The translations under genes and the position numbers were made by a program. A stretch of 64,000 nucleotides of DNA from Mycolicibacterium baixiangningiae (GTDB lineage Bacteria > Actinomycetota > Actinomycetes > Mycobacteriales > Mycobacteriaceae): contig NZ_CP066218.1 of NCBI RefSeq assembly GCF_016313185.1, forward strand, positions 3,472,001 through 3,536,000. The letters are read 5' to 3'. This document shows positions 7,663-17,329 of the stretch, in pieces; position 1 is the stretch's first letter, and each line of letters starts with the position of its first letter. Under the pieces are notes generated by a model. The model did not search any database. It was not told where the DNA came from and worked only from the letters and a program-made list of their open reading frames with translations.

Positions 7663-8780
7663 GGACACTTCTCGGGCGTTGGCAGACCTGGGCCGGGTTC
7701 GCAGTCGCGGCGGTGCTGTTGTTCGCGGTGGCGCCGGCGATCCTGTCGGACTTCCGGCTGGGCCTGCTGGCCAAGTTCCTCTGCTTCGCGATCGTCGCGG
7801 TCGGCATCGGCCTGGCCTGGGGTCGCGGCGGCATGCTGGTCCTCGGCCAAGGGGTGTTCTTCGGCCTCGGCGGCTACATGATGGGCATGCACCTCAAGAT
7901 CTCCGACGCGCAACTGCGCGGAGACGACGTGCCGGACTTCATGCAGATCGCCGGCGTGCGTGAATTGCCCGGCTACTGGGCGCCGTTCACCTCCCCCGCC
8001 TTCACGCTGCTGGCGATCGTGCTGATTCCCACCGGCATCGCCGCGGTCCTGGGCTTCGGGGTGTTCAAGCGCCGGGTCAAGGGCGCCTACTTCGCGATCC
8101 TGTCGCAGGCTCTCGCCGCGGCGTTGGCGATCCTGCTGGTCGGCCAGACCGGGCTCGGCGGCAGCAACGGGCTGACGAACTTCCGGACCTTCTTCGGGTT
8201 CGCCCTCAACGATCCGGTCAACAAGCAGATGCTCTACTTCATCGCCGCGGCCGTGCTGCTGGTCGTGGTCGCGGTGGTGCGGCAGCTGATGCAGAGCCGC
8301 TACGGCGAACTGCTGGTCGCGGTGCGTGACGGTGAGGAACGGGTGCGCTTCCTCGGCTACGACCCGGCCAACATCAAGGTGGTGGCCTACACCGTCGCCG
8401 CGTTGTTCGCCAGCATCGCCGGTGCGCTGTTCGCACCGATCGTCGGGTTCATGGCGCCGTCACAGGTGGGCATCCTGCCGTCCATCGCGTTCCTCATCGG
8501 TGTCGCGATCGGCGGCCGGACCACCCTGCTCGGGCCGGTACTGGGTGCCATCGGCGTCGCGTGGGCGCAGACGCTGTTCTCCGAACGGTTTCCATCGGAG
8601 TGGATTTACGCCCAGGGTCTGCTGTTCATCGTCGTCGTCGGCTTCTTCCCCGCCGGCCTGGCCGGGCTCGGCGTCCTGCTCAAGCGACGGCGTGGGCGTA
8701 AACCCGAACCGGCAGAACCGGACCCGGACCTGCAGTCAGACCCCGATCCGGACACCCAAAAGGTGGGAGCGCCCACATGA
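7659..8780 (+). CDS. urtC: Urea ABC transporter permease UrtC
   Basis: 373 residues from the GTG at 7659, which overlaps the urtB stop (GTGA). The frame is open far upstream, but the overlap and the LivM-like start (VRTLLGRWQTWAGF, then hydrophobic) fix this start. Blocks typical of UrtC/LivM are 'GLAWGRGGMLVLGQGVFFGLGGY', 'FKRRVKGAYFAILSQAL' and 'LLVAVRDGEERVRFLGYDP'. The C-terminus is charged (KRRRGRKPEPAEPDPD) and cytoplasmic. It pairs with UrtB, and its stop overlaps urtD by 4 bp. Confidence 0.94.
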   Translation: MRTLLGRWQTWAGFAVAAVLLFAVAPAILSDFRLGLLAKFLCFAIVAVGIGLAWGRGGMLVLGQGVFFGLGGYMMGMHLKISDAQLRGDDVPDFMQIAGVRELPGYWAPFTSPAFTLLAIVLIPTGIAAVLGFGVFKRRVKGAYFAILSQALAAALAILLVGQTGLGGSNGLTNFRTFFGFALNDPVNKQMLYFIAAAVLLVVVAVVRQLMQSRYGELLVAVRDGEERVRFLGYDPANIKVVAYTVAALFASIAGALFAPIVGFMAPSQVGILPSIAFLIGVAIGGRTTLLGPVLGAIGVAWAQTLFSERFPSEWIYAQGLLFIVVVGFFPAGLAGLGVLLKRRRGRKPEPAEPDPDLQSDPDPDTQKVGAPT

Positions 8781-9604
8781 CCACCACCCCCGATCTCGAA
8801 CCGGTCGCCGGCGGCAACGCGGGGATGGGTGCGGAGTATCTCGAAGTGCGCGGTCTCACCGTGGATTTCGACGGCTTCAAGGCGGTCAGCGATGTGGACC
8901 TGACACTGTTCCAGGGTGATCTCCGGTTCCTCATCGGGCCCAATGGCGCCGGTAAGACCACGGTCATCGACGCCATCACCGGTCTGGTCGGCGCCGCCGG
9001 CTCGGTCAACAAGTCCGGTGTGGAACTGCTCGGCAAGAAGGTGCACCAGATCGCCAAGCTGGGGGTGGGACGGACCTTCCAGACGGCGAGCGTCTTCGAA
9101 CAGCTCAGCGTGTTGCAGAACCTCGACATCGCCGCCGGTGCCCACCGATCGGCCTGGACCCTGTTGCGCCGCCGGCGTGGGGTGTCGCCGGCGATCGAGG
9201 AGGCACTCGAGACCGTCGGGCTCACCGAGATGGCCGACAAACCCGCAGGCGTCCTCGCCCACGGACAGAAGCAGTGGCTGGAGATCGGCATGCTGCTGGT
9301 GCAGAACGCCGACGTGCTGCTGCTCGACGAACCCGTTGCGGGGATGAGCACCGAGGAACGCGAAGAGACCGGAAACCTGTTGCGCCGCATCGGTAGTGAG
9401 CGCACGGTGGTCGTCGTCGAACACGATATGGACTTCATGCGTGCCTTCGCGACGTCGGTGACCGTGCTCGCCCGCGGACAGGTGATCGCCGAAGGGTCGG
9501 TCGCCGAGGTGCAGGCCAACCCCAAGGTGCAAGAGGTGTACCTGGGCACCGCCGCCGCGGGTGCCGACGGCATCGCGGACGAACTCGTCGGAAAAGATGA
9601 CTGA
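8777..9604 (+). CDS. urtD: Urea ABC transporter ATPase UrtD
   Basis: 275 residues, LivG-type ATPase. Walker A is 'GPNGAGKTTVIDAITGL', the signature region is degenerate ('GVLAHGQKQWLEIGMLL'), and Walker B is 'DVLLLDEPVAGMS' with the switch His in 'VVVVEHDMDFM'. The 20-residue N-terminal extension before 'EYLEVRGLTVDFDGFKAV' is usual for UrtD. It powers urea import with UrtE. The gene overlaps urtC by 4 bp and urtE by 1 bp (TGATG). Confidence 0.95.
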   Translation: MTTTPDLEPVAGGNAGMGAEYLEVRGLTVDFDGFKAVSDVDLTLFQGDLRFLIGPNGAGKTTVIDAITGLVGAAGSVNKSGVELLGKKVHQIAKLGVGRTFQTASVFEQLSVLQNLDIAAGAHRSAWTLLRRRRGVSPAIEEALETVGLTEMADKPAGVLAHGQKQWLEIGMLLVQNADVLLLDEPVAGMSTEEREETGNLLRRIGSERTVVVVEHDMDFMRAFATSVTVLARGQVIAEGSVAEVQANPKVQEVYLGTAAAGADGIADELVGKDD

Positions 9605-10296
9605 TGCTGGAACTCGTCGACGTTCGCACTGGGTACGGGCGGTCCGAAGTCCTCCACGGCGCGAGCATCGAGGTGCCTCCAGACGGGGTGGCCGCGGTGA
9701 TGGGCCACAACGGCGCCGGTAAGACCACGCTGCTGCGGGCGGCGGTGGGGTTGCTCAAATGCACTGGCGGACAGGTGAAGTTCGAAGGTGAGAACATCAC
9801 CAGACTCCGGCCCAGCGCGCGGGTGGCCCGCGGGCTGGCCTATGTGCCGCAGGGTCAGCAGTCGTTCGGTCAGCTGACCACCGCGGAGAACCTCCAGGTG
9901 GTCGCCGATGGCCGCAAGAACGGCAAACAGCTGATCGACGAGCAGCTCGATCTGTTCCCCGCGCTCAAGGAACTGCTGACCCGCCGCGCCGGCCTGCTCT
10001 CCGGTGGTCAGCGCCAGCAGCTCGCGATCGCCCGCGCACTCATCACCAGCCCGAAATGCCTGATCCTCGACGAACCCACCGAGGGCATTCAGCCGTCCGT
10101 TGTCGCCGAGATCGAGGCGGCCATCACCGCTCTGACCGCACGCGGCAACCTCGGCGTCCTGCTCGTCGAACAGCACATCGGCTTCGCGCTGGAATCCGCG
10201 CAGCGGTACTACATCCTCGAAGCCGGGCGCATCACGTCGAGCGGCACCGGCGGTTCGGCGTCGGAGGCCGACGTGCGCGCCGCCATGGCCATCTGA
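9604..10296 (+). CDS. urtE: Urea ABC transporter ATPase UrtE
   Basis: 230 residues, LivF-type ATPase: Walker A 'GHNGAGKTTLLRAAVGLL', UrtE block 'AYVPQGQQSFGQLTTAENL', signature 'LLSGGQRQQLAIARALI', Walker B 'KCLILDEPTEGIQPSV' and switch 'VLLVEQHIGFAL'. It is the last gene of the urt operon, and the convergent cyclodeaminase-like gene ends 15 nt downstream without an obvious hairpin between them. Confidence 0.95.
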   Translation: MLELVDVRTGYGRSEVLHGASIEVPPDGVAAVMGHNGAGKTTLLRAAVGLLKCTGGQVKFEGENITRLRPSARVARGLAYVPQGQQSFGQLTTAENLQVVADGRKNGKQLIDEQLDLFPALKELLTRRAGLLSGGQRQQLAIARALITSPKCLILDEPTEGIQPSVVAEIEAAITALTARGNLGVLLVEQHIGFALESAQRYYILEAGRITSSGTGGSASEADVRAAMAI

Positions 10297-10311
10297 CTGG
10301 GCCCTCGCCTC

Positions 10312-11304
10312 TCAGAGTTCGAGCGTGACTCCCGCCCCCACTTCGAGCGCCGCTTCATGAATGGCCGACGCGACCGCCATGTCGCACACGGCCATTCCGA
10401 TGTTGCTGTTGACGATCAGCTGGTCGGGGCTGGTGCGGCCGGGATGGAGACCGGCCAGGACCTCCCCGGTCTCGGCGGTGATCGCGGGGCTACCTCCGGG
10501 GTAGTAGCCCATCTCGACGAACAGATCATGCTCATCGGTCGAGTCGACGATGTAGGCGTCCGCGCGATGCGAGATCTCCGGCGCCCAGAACGTGTTCAGG
10601 TCACACGGGATGATCGTCTGGCCGGCCGACACCCAAGAGTCCTTTACATGTGACTGCGGCTCGCGCACGACGACCGTGGCCGAGCTGAGCACTTCGCACT
10701 CCTTGACGATCTGCTCGATCGACTCCCCGACCCGGATGGGGACAGGGACCTCGCTCTGGATCTCGGCGACCATCTTCTCGGCGACTTCCGGGAATCTGTC
10801 GTAGACCACGATCTCTTCCAGCTTGTCCAGGTAGTGGCCGGCGAACAGCACGTGCTCGCGGCCCTGAACGCCCGCGCCGAACATGCCGAACCGGGTTGCG
10901 TCCGGGTGCAGCTTCTTGGCCATCAGCACGGTGACGGCCGGCGTCCGCACCGCGGTCAGCCAGCTGCAGTCCATGACGCACACCGGCACCCCGGTCTCGA
11001 CGTCGTTGACGCACAACAGGCCGGTCGTCTGCGGAAGGTTGAACTCCCGCGGATTCCGCGGATAGCACTCGATCCATTTGGCCCCCACCAGGTTCATCTC
11101 CGGCAGATAGGCCGGCATCGCGTGGAAGAACACGTCCTCATACGGATGCACGCCGATCTTGGCCGGCATCTCGTAGCGCTTGTTGCCGTGCTCGACGAGC
11201 GACTGGAGAACCTTGTCGAGAATCGACTGCCGGGAGAGGCCGAGCCCGATGACGTCGGACTTGGACAGGTAGAGCAGGTTCTTTCCCTTGACGATGCCGG
11301 TCAT
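10312..11304 (-). CDS. Ornithine cyclodeaminase / mu-crystallin family protein
   Basis: 330 residues. The C-terminal Rossmann domain opens at 'RFGMFGAGVQGREHVLFAGHYL' (GxGxxG), and the N-terminal half contains 'HAMPAYLPEMNLVGAKWIECYP' and 'LTAVRTPAVTVLMAKKL', both standard for the OCD/mu-crystallin family. Members deaminate and cyclise ornithine, reduce cyclic ketimines or make N-alkyl amino acids, using NAD(P)H. The exact reaction cannot be assigned. It lies 32 nt downstream of an MFS transporter on the same strand and near a divergent PucR-type regulator, so uptake and catabolism of an amino-acid-like compound is the likely role. Confidence 0.85.
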   Translation of the reverse strand: MTGIVKGKNLLYLSKSDVIGLGLSRQSILDKVLQSLVEHGNKRYEMPAKIGVHPYEDVFFHAMPAYLPEMNLVGAKWIECYPRNPREFNLPQTTGLLCVNDVETGVPVCVMDCSWLTAVRTPAVTVLMAKKLHPDATRFGMFGAGVQGREHVLFAGHYLDKLEEIVVYDRFPEVAEKMVAEIQSEVPVPIRVGESIEQIVKECEVLSSATVVVREPQSHVKDSWVSAGQTIIPCDLNTFWAPEISHRADAYIVDSTDEHDLFVEMGYYPGGSPAITAETGEVLAGLHPGRTSPDQLIVNSNIGMAVCDMAVASAIHEAALEVGAGVTLEL

Positions 11305-11336
11305 CTACTTCGGTCCCTTCTCATGGCGAGCTGAGG

Positions 11337-12662
11337 TCACTTGATTACGGCTTTGCTGGTCTCGGGAGCCCACGCGAGCGAGGCGAGGAAGCCGATCAAC
11401 GGGAACAGCGCGAGGGATAGCAACGCCAGGTTGATTCCGATGCCGGCGATCAACACCGGCAGCAGGTACGTCGCGATCGCGGCGCCGACGCGGCTCATCG
11501 ATGCCGAGAAGCCCACCCCTGTAGTGCGGAGTCGGGTCGGGAACATCTCCGACGGGTAGACGAACTGCAGGTTGGACGCGCCGGATGCGACGAACAGATA
11601 GACCCCGGTCGCGATGGCGAGCACCGCCAGCGGCGCAGCGGGGAAGATGCCGAGCACCAGCAGGGCCGCGAGCGTGACTCCGAACGTCCAGACGGCCAGG
11701 GAGCGCCGCTTGGTCACGGCGACCACCCAGATGAAGATGGCGGCGCCGGCGAGCTGCAGCATGTTCATGATGAAGTCACGTTCGAACCCGGACGGTAGGC
11801 CGAGATTGTCCAGAACCGGCGTGATGAAGGTGAAGATCGCAAACAGCGGGCCGACCTGGCACGCCCAGAACAGGCCGCCGTAGGTCGTATTGCGCCAGTG
11901 CTCCTTGCTGAACAGCTCGGAGAACTTGCCGGAGGTGACTGCGGGCTCGATCTCGGGCAGCGTCGTCCCGGGCGGAAAGTGCTTGTCGACGATCGTCTGC
12001 GCCTCGGCGACGCGGCCCTGCGATTGCAGCCACCGGGGTGATTCGGGCAGCCAGATTCGTGCGACCGCGACGAGGATGGCGGGGATCGCGCTGCTCGCAA
12101 GGACCAGCCGCCAGTTGTCCTCGGCCCACGCCAGGCCGACAAAGTTCGCGCCGACGAAGCCGACGAACCAGGTGGTCTGCAGGGTGGACAGCAGCGCCGC
12201 GCGGGTGCGTGCGGGCACGAATTCCGATAGCAGCGCCGCACCTACGGCGTACTCGACGCCGATCGCGACGCCGATCAGGATGCGGTAGAGGGTCAGGTCC
12301 CATGTGCTGACCGCGACCAGCTGAAGCAGCGACAGGACGATGAAGGCGACGAGGTTCCAGCGGAAGACGACTCGTCGTCCCCAGCGATCGGCGGCCTGTC
12401 CCAGGAAGAGGCCGCCGATGAAGATGCCGATCAGGGCGCTGGCGCCCACCAGACCCTGGCTGACCGGTGAGAAGCGCATTTCATCGGTGGCCGCAGTGAT
12501 CGAACCGCCGACCACACCGAGGATGTACCCGTCGAGCGCTGTCCCGCCCAGGGTGCAGAACGCCGCCAGCGTGTGAAGGCGATTCCATTTGGCGTTGTCC
12601 ATCGACGTCGCCTCGGCCGCCGTGGGGCTCGAGTCCGAAATCCCCAGGGGGCGCTTCGACAT
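11337..12662 (-). CDS. MFS transporter (sugar/aromatic-acid symporter type)
   Basis: 441 residues with about 12 membrane segments. The family signatures are 'GGLFLGQAADRWGRRVVFRW' (the D-R-W-G-R loop between TM2 and TM3) and 'IGVAIGVEYAVGAALLSEFVPARTRA' (TM4 region). The central loop 'WLPESPRWLQSQGRVAEAQ' is the sugar-porter PESPRWL motif, and 'YPSEMFPTRLRTTGVGFS' is the second-half equivalent. It should be a proton symporter for an organic acid, sugar or amino-acid-like solute. It forms a two-gene unit with the cyclodeaminase-like gene and is divergent from the PucR-type regulator. Confidence 0.88.
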   Translation of the reverse strand: MSKRPLGISDSSPTAAEATSMDNAKWNRLHTLAAFCTLGGTALDGYILGVVGGSITAATDEMRFSPVSQGLVGASALIGIFIGGLFLGQAADRWGRRVVFRWNLVAFIVLSLLQLVAVSTWDLTLYRILIGVAIGVEYAVGAALLSEFVPARTRAALLSTLQTTWFVGFVGANFVGLAWAEDNWRLVLASSAIPAILVAVARIWLPESPRWLQSQGRVAEAQTIVDKHFPPGTTLPEIEPAVTSGKFSELFSKEHWRNTTYGGLFWACQVGPLFAIFTFITPVLDNLGLPSGFERDFIMNMLQLAGAAIFIWVVAVTKRRSLAVWTFGVTLAALLVLGIFPAAPLAVLAIATGVYLFVASGASNLQFVYPSEMFPTRLRTTGVGFSASMSRVGAAIATYLLPVLIAGIGINLALLSLALFPLIGFLASLAWAPETSKAVIK

Positions 12663-12862
12663 GTGACTCCTTATCGGCGCAAGCCAGTGGTGGCGTCCGC
12701 CGTACGACGGGGCTCTGGTGTTGTCCGTCGAGTTTGAGCTGAGTCACACCGTGGAGTCACGCGGCATGCGGAGGAACGTCACACGGTGCCGTACGACACT
12801 TGTTGAAACGCGCAGTTCGGGGTGGTGAAAAACCGAATACAGCGGTCCGCGAGGATGGATCC

Positions 12863-14083
12863 GTGGACGTGAACCTGGTCGACGAGGCACAGGAATTGGT
12901 GGACCGTCTTGCGGACCGGCTCAGGCAGTCCGTCGCCGTCGACGATCTCCACGGGAACCTGATCGTGGTCAGCCGCCACTTCGGTGATGCCGACCCCTAC
13001 CGCGTTCGCTTGATGCTGGACCGCCGTATCCCCCGTGAATACCGCGACTACTTCACCTCCTACACTCGCGACGCCTCGACATCACCGGTCCGGGTTCCCG
13101 CCAGGCCGGATCTGTCCCTGACGGCACGGATCGGCTTCCCCATTCGCGGTGAGGCCGGCAACGTCGCGTTCCTGTGGTTGGTGGACCTCGACAAACCCGT
13201 GCCGCAGGACCTCATCGAGCGGTATTGCTCGAGACTGGCTCACGTGCTCTCCGCCCGGCGTCGCGACGACGTATCGCTGCCGAACGCGGTTGCGTTGGAA
13301 CGCCACATTCGTGCGCTGCTGGCCGGAGAGCGTCCTTTCGACCTCCCACCGGAGACCGGCGCCGCCGCCAGGAGCTCCCGATACGTCGCAGTCGCCCATT
13401 ACGCCGAGACCGCGACGGCGTCGGAACGTCCCGTCATGAGCGCGTTCCGCGACGTCGCGCGGTCGACGGCCGATCTAGGAGTCAGCCTGGTCTGTACGGC
13501 GGAACTCGATGGGTGCTCCGTGGCCGTGTACCGGGCCGACGAGCCGGGGGCTGCCGGCTCCGATGCCCGGGAATGGCTACTCGACGAGTGCAGGCGGTCC
13601 CTCGGCGGCGCTCCCGGCCGGTTCGGCTGCGGAATCAGCAGGTTCGGCGAATTAGACAGCGTGCGAGAGCTTTTCGCCCGCGCTGCCCAGGCGGCTTTCA
13701 TCTGCCTGCACCTGTACCACAAGGAGGATGTCGTCGCCTGGGACCAGGTTGCGCCGCTCGCGTCGTTGACCACGCACGACCCGTCGAGCCTCGACGGACG
13801 GACCGAGTCGCTGGACTCGTTGCTGCGCGATCCGGAGAGTTTCGCCTTCGTCACGGTGGGTGCGCTGCTGCGATCGGGGCGGAGCCGAAGCCCCGCGGAG
13901 ATCCTCCACGTACACCGGACAACGCTGCATTACCGTCTGCAACAGATCACCGAGCTGACAGGTTTGGACATGGCCGTTCCGGCTGACCGATTCCTCGGGT
14001 TCGCCGTGTGGCTACGCGTCGCCATGCATGCCTCGCCGTTGGAAGAACTGGTGAAGACCCCTGTGTCAGGAAAACAGGTCTGA
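12863..14083 (+). CDS. PucR-family transcriptional regulator
   Basis: 406 residues from the GTG at 12863, which has a GAGG ribosome site 8 nt upstream; TTG codons at 12800/12803 would extend it by 21 residues. The N-terminal 160 residues look like a ligand-sensing region ('SVAVDDLHGNLIVVSRHFG', 'LTARIGFPIRG'). The last 60 form the PucR/CdaR helix-turn-helix: 'SPAEILHVHRTTLHYRLQQI', then 'TELTGLDM'. Such proteins usually activate nearby catabolic genes in response to a nitrogenous or sugar-acid substrate. Divergence from the MFS/cyclodeaminase pair across a 200-nt spacer with repeated GCCGTACGAC (12699 and 12788) suggests it controls them. Confidence 0.8.
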   Translation: MDVNLVDEAQELVDRLADRLRQSVAVDDLHGNLIVVSRHFGDADPYRVRLMLDRRIPREYRDYFTSYTRDASTSPVRVPARPDLSLTARIGFPIRGEAGNVAFLWLVDLDKPVPQDLIERYCSRLAHVLSARRRDDVSLPNAVALERHIRALLAGERPFDLPPETGAAARSSRYVAVAHYAETATASERPVMSAFRDVARSTADLGVSLVCTAELDGCSVAVYRADEPGAAGSDAREWLLDECRRSLGGAPGRFGCGISRFGELDSVRELFARAAQAAFICLHLYHKEDVVAWDQVAPLASLTTHDPSSLDGRTESLDSLLRDPESFAFVTVGALLRSGRSRSPAEILHVHRTTLHYRLQQITELTGLDMAVPADRFLGFAVWLRVAMHASPLEELVKTPVSGKQV

Positions 14084-14125
14084 CCGGACCAGGGTGCATA
14101 CTGCCCGCATGCAAAAGGCGCACTC

Positions 14126-15283
14126 GTGAAGGCCGTCAGCTGCGAACACGGCACCCTGTCGGTGGTCGACCTGCCCGCCCCGCAGCCGGCGAAAGGCCAG
14201 TTGCTGCTCGACGTGCGGCGGTGCGGGATCTGCGGATCCGACCTGCACGCCAAGGACCACTCCGACGAGTTGACCGAAGTCATGAACGGTGTCGGCTATC
14301 CGGACTTCATGCGCAGTGACACACCGGTCGTCATGGGCCACGAGTTCTGCGGTGAGGTGGCCGAGCGCGGAAAGGGCGCCGGCAAGGAGTTCAAAGTCGG
14401 CGCGCCGGTGGTCTCGTTCCCGCTGGTGCGCGCAGCCGGTGGTGTTCACCTGACCGGGCTCTCCCCCCTGGCGCCCGGCGGCTTCGCCGAGCAGGTGCTC
14501 GCCGAGGCCGCGATGAGCTTCGTCATCCCCAACGGGCTCGACCTCGACACCGCCGCGCTGACCGAACCGATGGCCGTAGCCCTGCATGCGGTACGGCGCA
14601 GCGAGATCGGAAAGCGCGACGTCGCGATCGTGATCGGCTGCGGCCCCGTCGGCCTCGCGGTGATCTGTCACCTCAAAGCGCTCGGAGTGGGCACGATCGT
14701 CGCCAGCGACTTCTCCGCCACCCGGCGGTCCTTGGCGACGCGCTGCGGTGCCCACGTCGTCGTCGACCCGGCCGTCGGATCACCCTACGAGGCGAGTGGT
14801 CAGCGAGGCACGATCACCGAGGCTCCGCAACTGTACGAACTCGGCGTCGGCTCCATGGAGAAGCTGCGCCGCGTACCGGGCTGGACACGCCTCTACCGGG
14901 CTGCCGAGGCGCTGGGCGCCGCGGGCCCGAAACGGCCGGTCGTGTTCGAGTGCGTGGGCGTGCCCGGCATGATCGACGGCATCGTCGGCGCCGCCCCGCT
15001 GCAGTCCCGCGTCATCGTGGTCGGGGTGTGCATGGGCGAGGACCGCCTGCGGCCGGCCATGGCGATCGGCAAGGAGCTCGACCTGCGCTTCGTATTCGGC
15101 TACACCCCGCTGGAGTTCCGCGATTCGCTGCACATGCTGGCCGAGGGCAAGGTCGACGCGTCGGCGCTCGTCACGGGCACCGTCGGGCTCGACGGGGTGG
15201 CGAACGCCTTTGAGGTGCTGGGCGCCGCCAAGGCACACGCCAAGGTGCTGATCGACCCGCGCAGCACCGCCGCCGCGCTCTAA
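14126..15283 (+). CDS. Zinc-type alcohol dehydrogenase (Rv1895-like)
   Basis: 385 residues from GTG. Catalytic-zinc signatures are present: '[13 protein letters not shown]' and '[15 protein letters not shown]', with Rossmann '[12 protein letters not shown]'. The usual structural-zinc cluster of four cysteines around residues 95-115 is absent; that region reads '[20 protein letters not shown]'. From memory the sequence follows M. tuberculosis Rv1895 closely along its length, including '[16 protein letters not shown]' and '[20 protein letters not shown]'. It should oxidise an alcohol or reduce a carbonyl with NAD(P)(H); the substrate is unknown. Its TAA stop overlaps the hisS TAG stop from the other strand (15280-15283), leaving no room for a terminator. 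Confidence 0.85.
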   Translation: MKAVSCEHGTLSVVDLPAPQPAKGQLLLDVRRCGICGSDLHAKDHSDELTEVMNGVGYPDFMRSDTPVVMGHEFCGEVAERGKGAGKEFKVGAPVVSFPLVRAAGGVHLTGLSPLAPGGFAEQVLAEAAMSFVIPNGLDLDTAALTEPMAVALHAVRRSEIGKRDVAIVIGCGPVGLAVICHLKALGVGTIVASDFSATRRSLATRCGAHVVVDPAVGSPYEASGQRGTITEAPQLYELGVGSMEKLRRVPGWTRLYRAAEALGAAGPKRPVVFECVGVPGMIDGIVGAAPLQSRVIVVGVCMGEDRLRPAMAIGKELDLRFVFGYTPLEFRDSLHMLAEGKVDASALVTGTVGLDGVANAFEVLGAAKAHAKVLIDPRSTAAAL

Positions 15284-16536
15284 CCCAAGCGCGATACCAC
15301 CTCTGCGACAACGGCTTCGCGCTCGACTTCGGTCTGCTCGCCGTTCGCGAGGTTCTTCACCTTCACCGCGGCGCCACCCGGGTCGGCGATCAGTGCGATC
15401 GACGCCCCCGTCCGGTCGGCCGACTTGAGCGCCGCCTTGAGGCTGCGGTCCCCGTAGGCCACGTCGGCGCGGACGCCGGCCCGGCGCAGATCCGCGGCCA
15501 GCACGGCGATGTCGACCTTCGCGTCGGGACCGGACGGGATGCAGTACACGTCGCAGCTGGCCGTCTCCCCCGCGGTCTTGCCTTCGGCCCGCAGCGCCAG
15601 CAGTGTGCGGTCGACGCCCAGACCGAAGCCGATGCCGGACACGTCCTGACCGCCCAGTCGGCGCATCAGGCCGTCGTAGCGTCCGCCGCCGCCGATGCCG
15701 GATTGCGCGCCGAGTCCGTCGTGCACGAATTCGAATGTGGTCTTCGTGTAGTAGTCCAGACCGCGCACCATGCGCGGGTTGATCACGAACGGCACGCCGA
15801 GCGCCTGCAGGTGCACCTGCACCGCCTCGAAATGCGCTTTTGCGCTGTCGGACAGGTGGTCGAGCATCACCGGCGCATCGGCGGTCATCTCCCGCACATG
15901 CGGGCGCTTGTCGTCGAGCACACGCAGCGGGTTGATGGTGGCCCGGGTCCGCGTTTCTTCGTCCAGGTCCAACCTGAACAGGAAGTCCTGCAACAGTTCC
16001 CGGTACTGCGGCCGGCAGGTGTCATCCCCGAGCGAGGTGAGTTCGAGCCGGAAACCGTCGAGTCCGAGTGACCGGAACCCGGCGTCGGCGATCGCGATCA
16101 CCTCGGCGTCGAGCGCCGGATCGTCCACGCCGATGGCCTCGATGCCGACCTGCTGCAGTTGGCGGTACCGGCCTGCCTGGGGCCGCTCGTAGCGGAAGAA
16201 CGGACCGGAGTAGCAGAGCTTGACGGGCAGCGCACCCCGGTCGAGGCGGTGCTGGATCACCGCGCGGATCACCCCGGCGGTGCCTTCGGGGCGCAGCGTG
16301 ACCGAGCGGTCGCCGCGGTCGGCGAAGGTGTACATCTCCTTTGACACCACGTCCGTCGACTCCCCCACGCCGCGGGCGAACAGCGCGGTGTCCTCGAAGA
16401 TCGGCAGTTCCACGTCGCCGTATCCGGCCCGGCGCGCGGCCGCCAGCAGCGCGTCGCGGACAGCGACGAACTGCGCCGACTCCGGCGGAAGGTAGTCCGG
16501 GACACCTTTGGGCGCCTGGAACGCGGTCTCGGTCAC
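15280..16536 (-). CDS. hisS: Histidyl-tRNA synthetase
   Basis: 418 residues from GTG at 16536; the frame is open upstream but homologues begin near '[15 protein letters not shown]'. Class II motifs are intact: motif 2 '[19 protein letters not shown]', the histidine-binding '[13 protein letters not shown]' and '[11 protein letters not shown]', and motif 3 '[15 protein letters not shown]'. The C-terminal anticodon domain starts near residue 325. It charges tRNA-His. It overlaps the upstream hydrolase gene by 4 bp, the Rv2580c-Rv2581c arrangement known in mycobacteria. Confidence 0.97.
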   Translation of the reverse strand: MTETAFQAPKGVPDYLPPESAQFVAVRDALLAAARRAGYGDVELPIFEDTALFARGVGESTDVVSKEMYTFADRGDRSVTLRPEGTAGVIRAVIQHRLDRGALPVKLCYSGPFFRYERPQAGRYRQLQQVGIEAIGVDDPALDAEVIAIADAGFRSLGLDGFRLELTSLGDDTCRPQYRELLQDFLFRLDLDEETRTRATINPLRVLDDKRPHVREMTADAPVMLDHLSDSAKAHFEAVQVHLQALGVPFVINPRMVRGLDYYTKTTFEFVHDGLGAQSGIGGGGRYDGLMRRLGGQDVSGIGFGLGVDRTLLALRAEGKTAGETASCDVYCIPSGPDAKVDIAVLAADLRRAGVRADVAYGDRSLKAALKSADRTGASIALIADPGGAAVKVKNLANGEQTEVEREAVVAEVVSRLG

Positions 16537-17198
16537 GGAATCAGCCCTTCGAGGAACGGGTTGGTGCGGCGTTCGGTGCCGATCGTGGACTTCGGCCCGT
16601 GTCCGGGCAGGACCACGGTGTCGTCGTCGAGCACCAACAGTTTGGTCAGGATCGAGCCGAGAAGATCGCGTCCGCTGCCGCCGGGCAGATCGGTGCGACC
16701 GACCGAACTCCGGAACAAGGTGTCCCCGGTCAGCGCGACCGGCGACGTGTCCCCCGCCAGCCGGAACACCACCGACCCGCGGGTGTGGCCCGGCGTGTGG
16801 TCGACGGTGACCACCATGCCGCCGAGATCGAGCGTGTCGCCGTCGCGGTCGAGTTCGATCAGCTGGCGCGGCTCCCGGAACAGCGCCCCCAGCAGCATCT
16901 GCCCGATTCTGGGGCCGAAGCCCTTGATCGGGTCGGTCAGCATGGGCCGGTCCTCGGGATGGATGTAGGCGGGGCAGCCGTAGGTGTCGGCGACCTTCTG
17001 CGCCGACCAGATGTGATCGATGTGTCCGTGGGTCAGCAGCACCGCCGCCGGGGTCAGTCGGTGTTCGTCGAGGACACGGCGCAGCGGCGCCATCGCCCGC
17101 TGACCCGGGTCGACGACGATGGCGTCGGACCCCGGTCGCTGGGCCAGCACGTAGCAGTTGCACGCCAACATGCCCGCCGGGAATCCGGTGATCAACAC
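16533..17198 (-). CDS. Metallo-beta-lactamase-fold hydrolase (glyoxalase II-like, Rv2581c)
   Basis: 221 residues from GTG. The metal site is clear: '[14 protein letters not shown]' (HxHxDH), '[13 protein letters not shown]', '[19 protein letters not shown]' and '[16 protein letters not shown]'. It fits hydroxyacylglutathione-hydrolase-like proteins, although mycobacteria use mycothiol, so the thioester substrate is uncertain. It is translationally coupled to hisS and divergent from ppiB. Confidence 0.9.
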   Translation of the reverse strand: MLITGFPAGMLACNCYVLAQRPGSDAIVVDPGQRAMAPLRRVLDEHRLTPAAVLLTHGHIDHIWSAQKVADTYGCPAYIHPEDRPMLTDPIKGFGPRIGQMLLGALFREPRQLIELDRDGDTLDLGGMVVTVDHTPGHTRGSVVFRLAGDTSPVALTGDTLFRSSVGRTDLPGGSGRDLLGSILTKLLVLDDDTVVLPGHGPKSTIGTERRTNPFLEGLIP

Positions 17199-17329
17199 GT
17201 ATGCCAGTTTCCCATGCCGGTCGCGGTGGCCTTTTCCAGCGGGTCGTTCACCCCACCCTCAGCAAGTTTTGGCACACTCGGTGCCGACCGGACGCGGGTA
17301 TGACCGCGCAGACGAGGAGGACAGCGGCG

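Noticed and set aside
5508..10296. Branched-chain amino acid (Liv) transporter instead of a urea transporter
   Set aside because: The binding protein carries the UrtA-specific blocks (GGWTSSSRKAMLPVFE, YYPVQYEG), and the gene order urtABCDE is that of urea systems.
12732..12747. Minus-strand GTGAC-n6-CAAAC resembling a GlnR half-box upstream of the MFS gene
   Set aside because: One mismatch at the key GAAAC and no TAnnnT -10 at the 26-bp offset seen at the two better sites.
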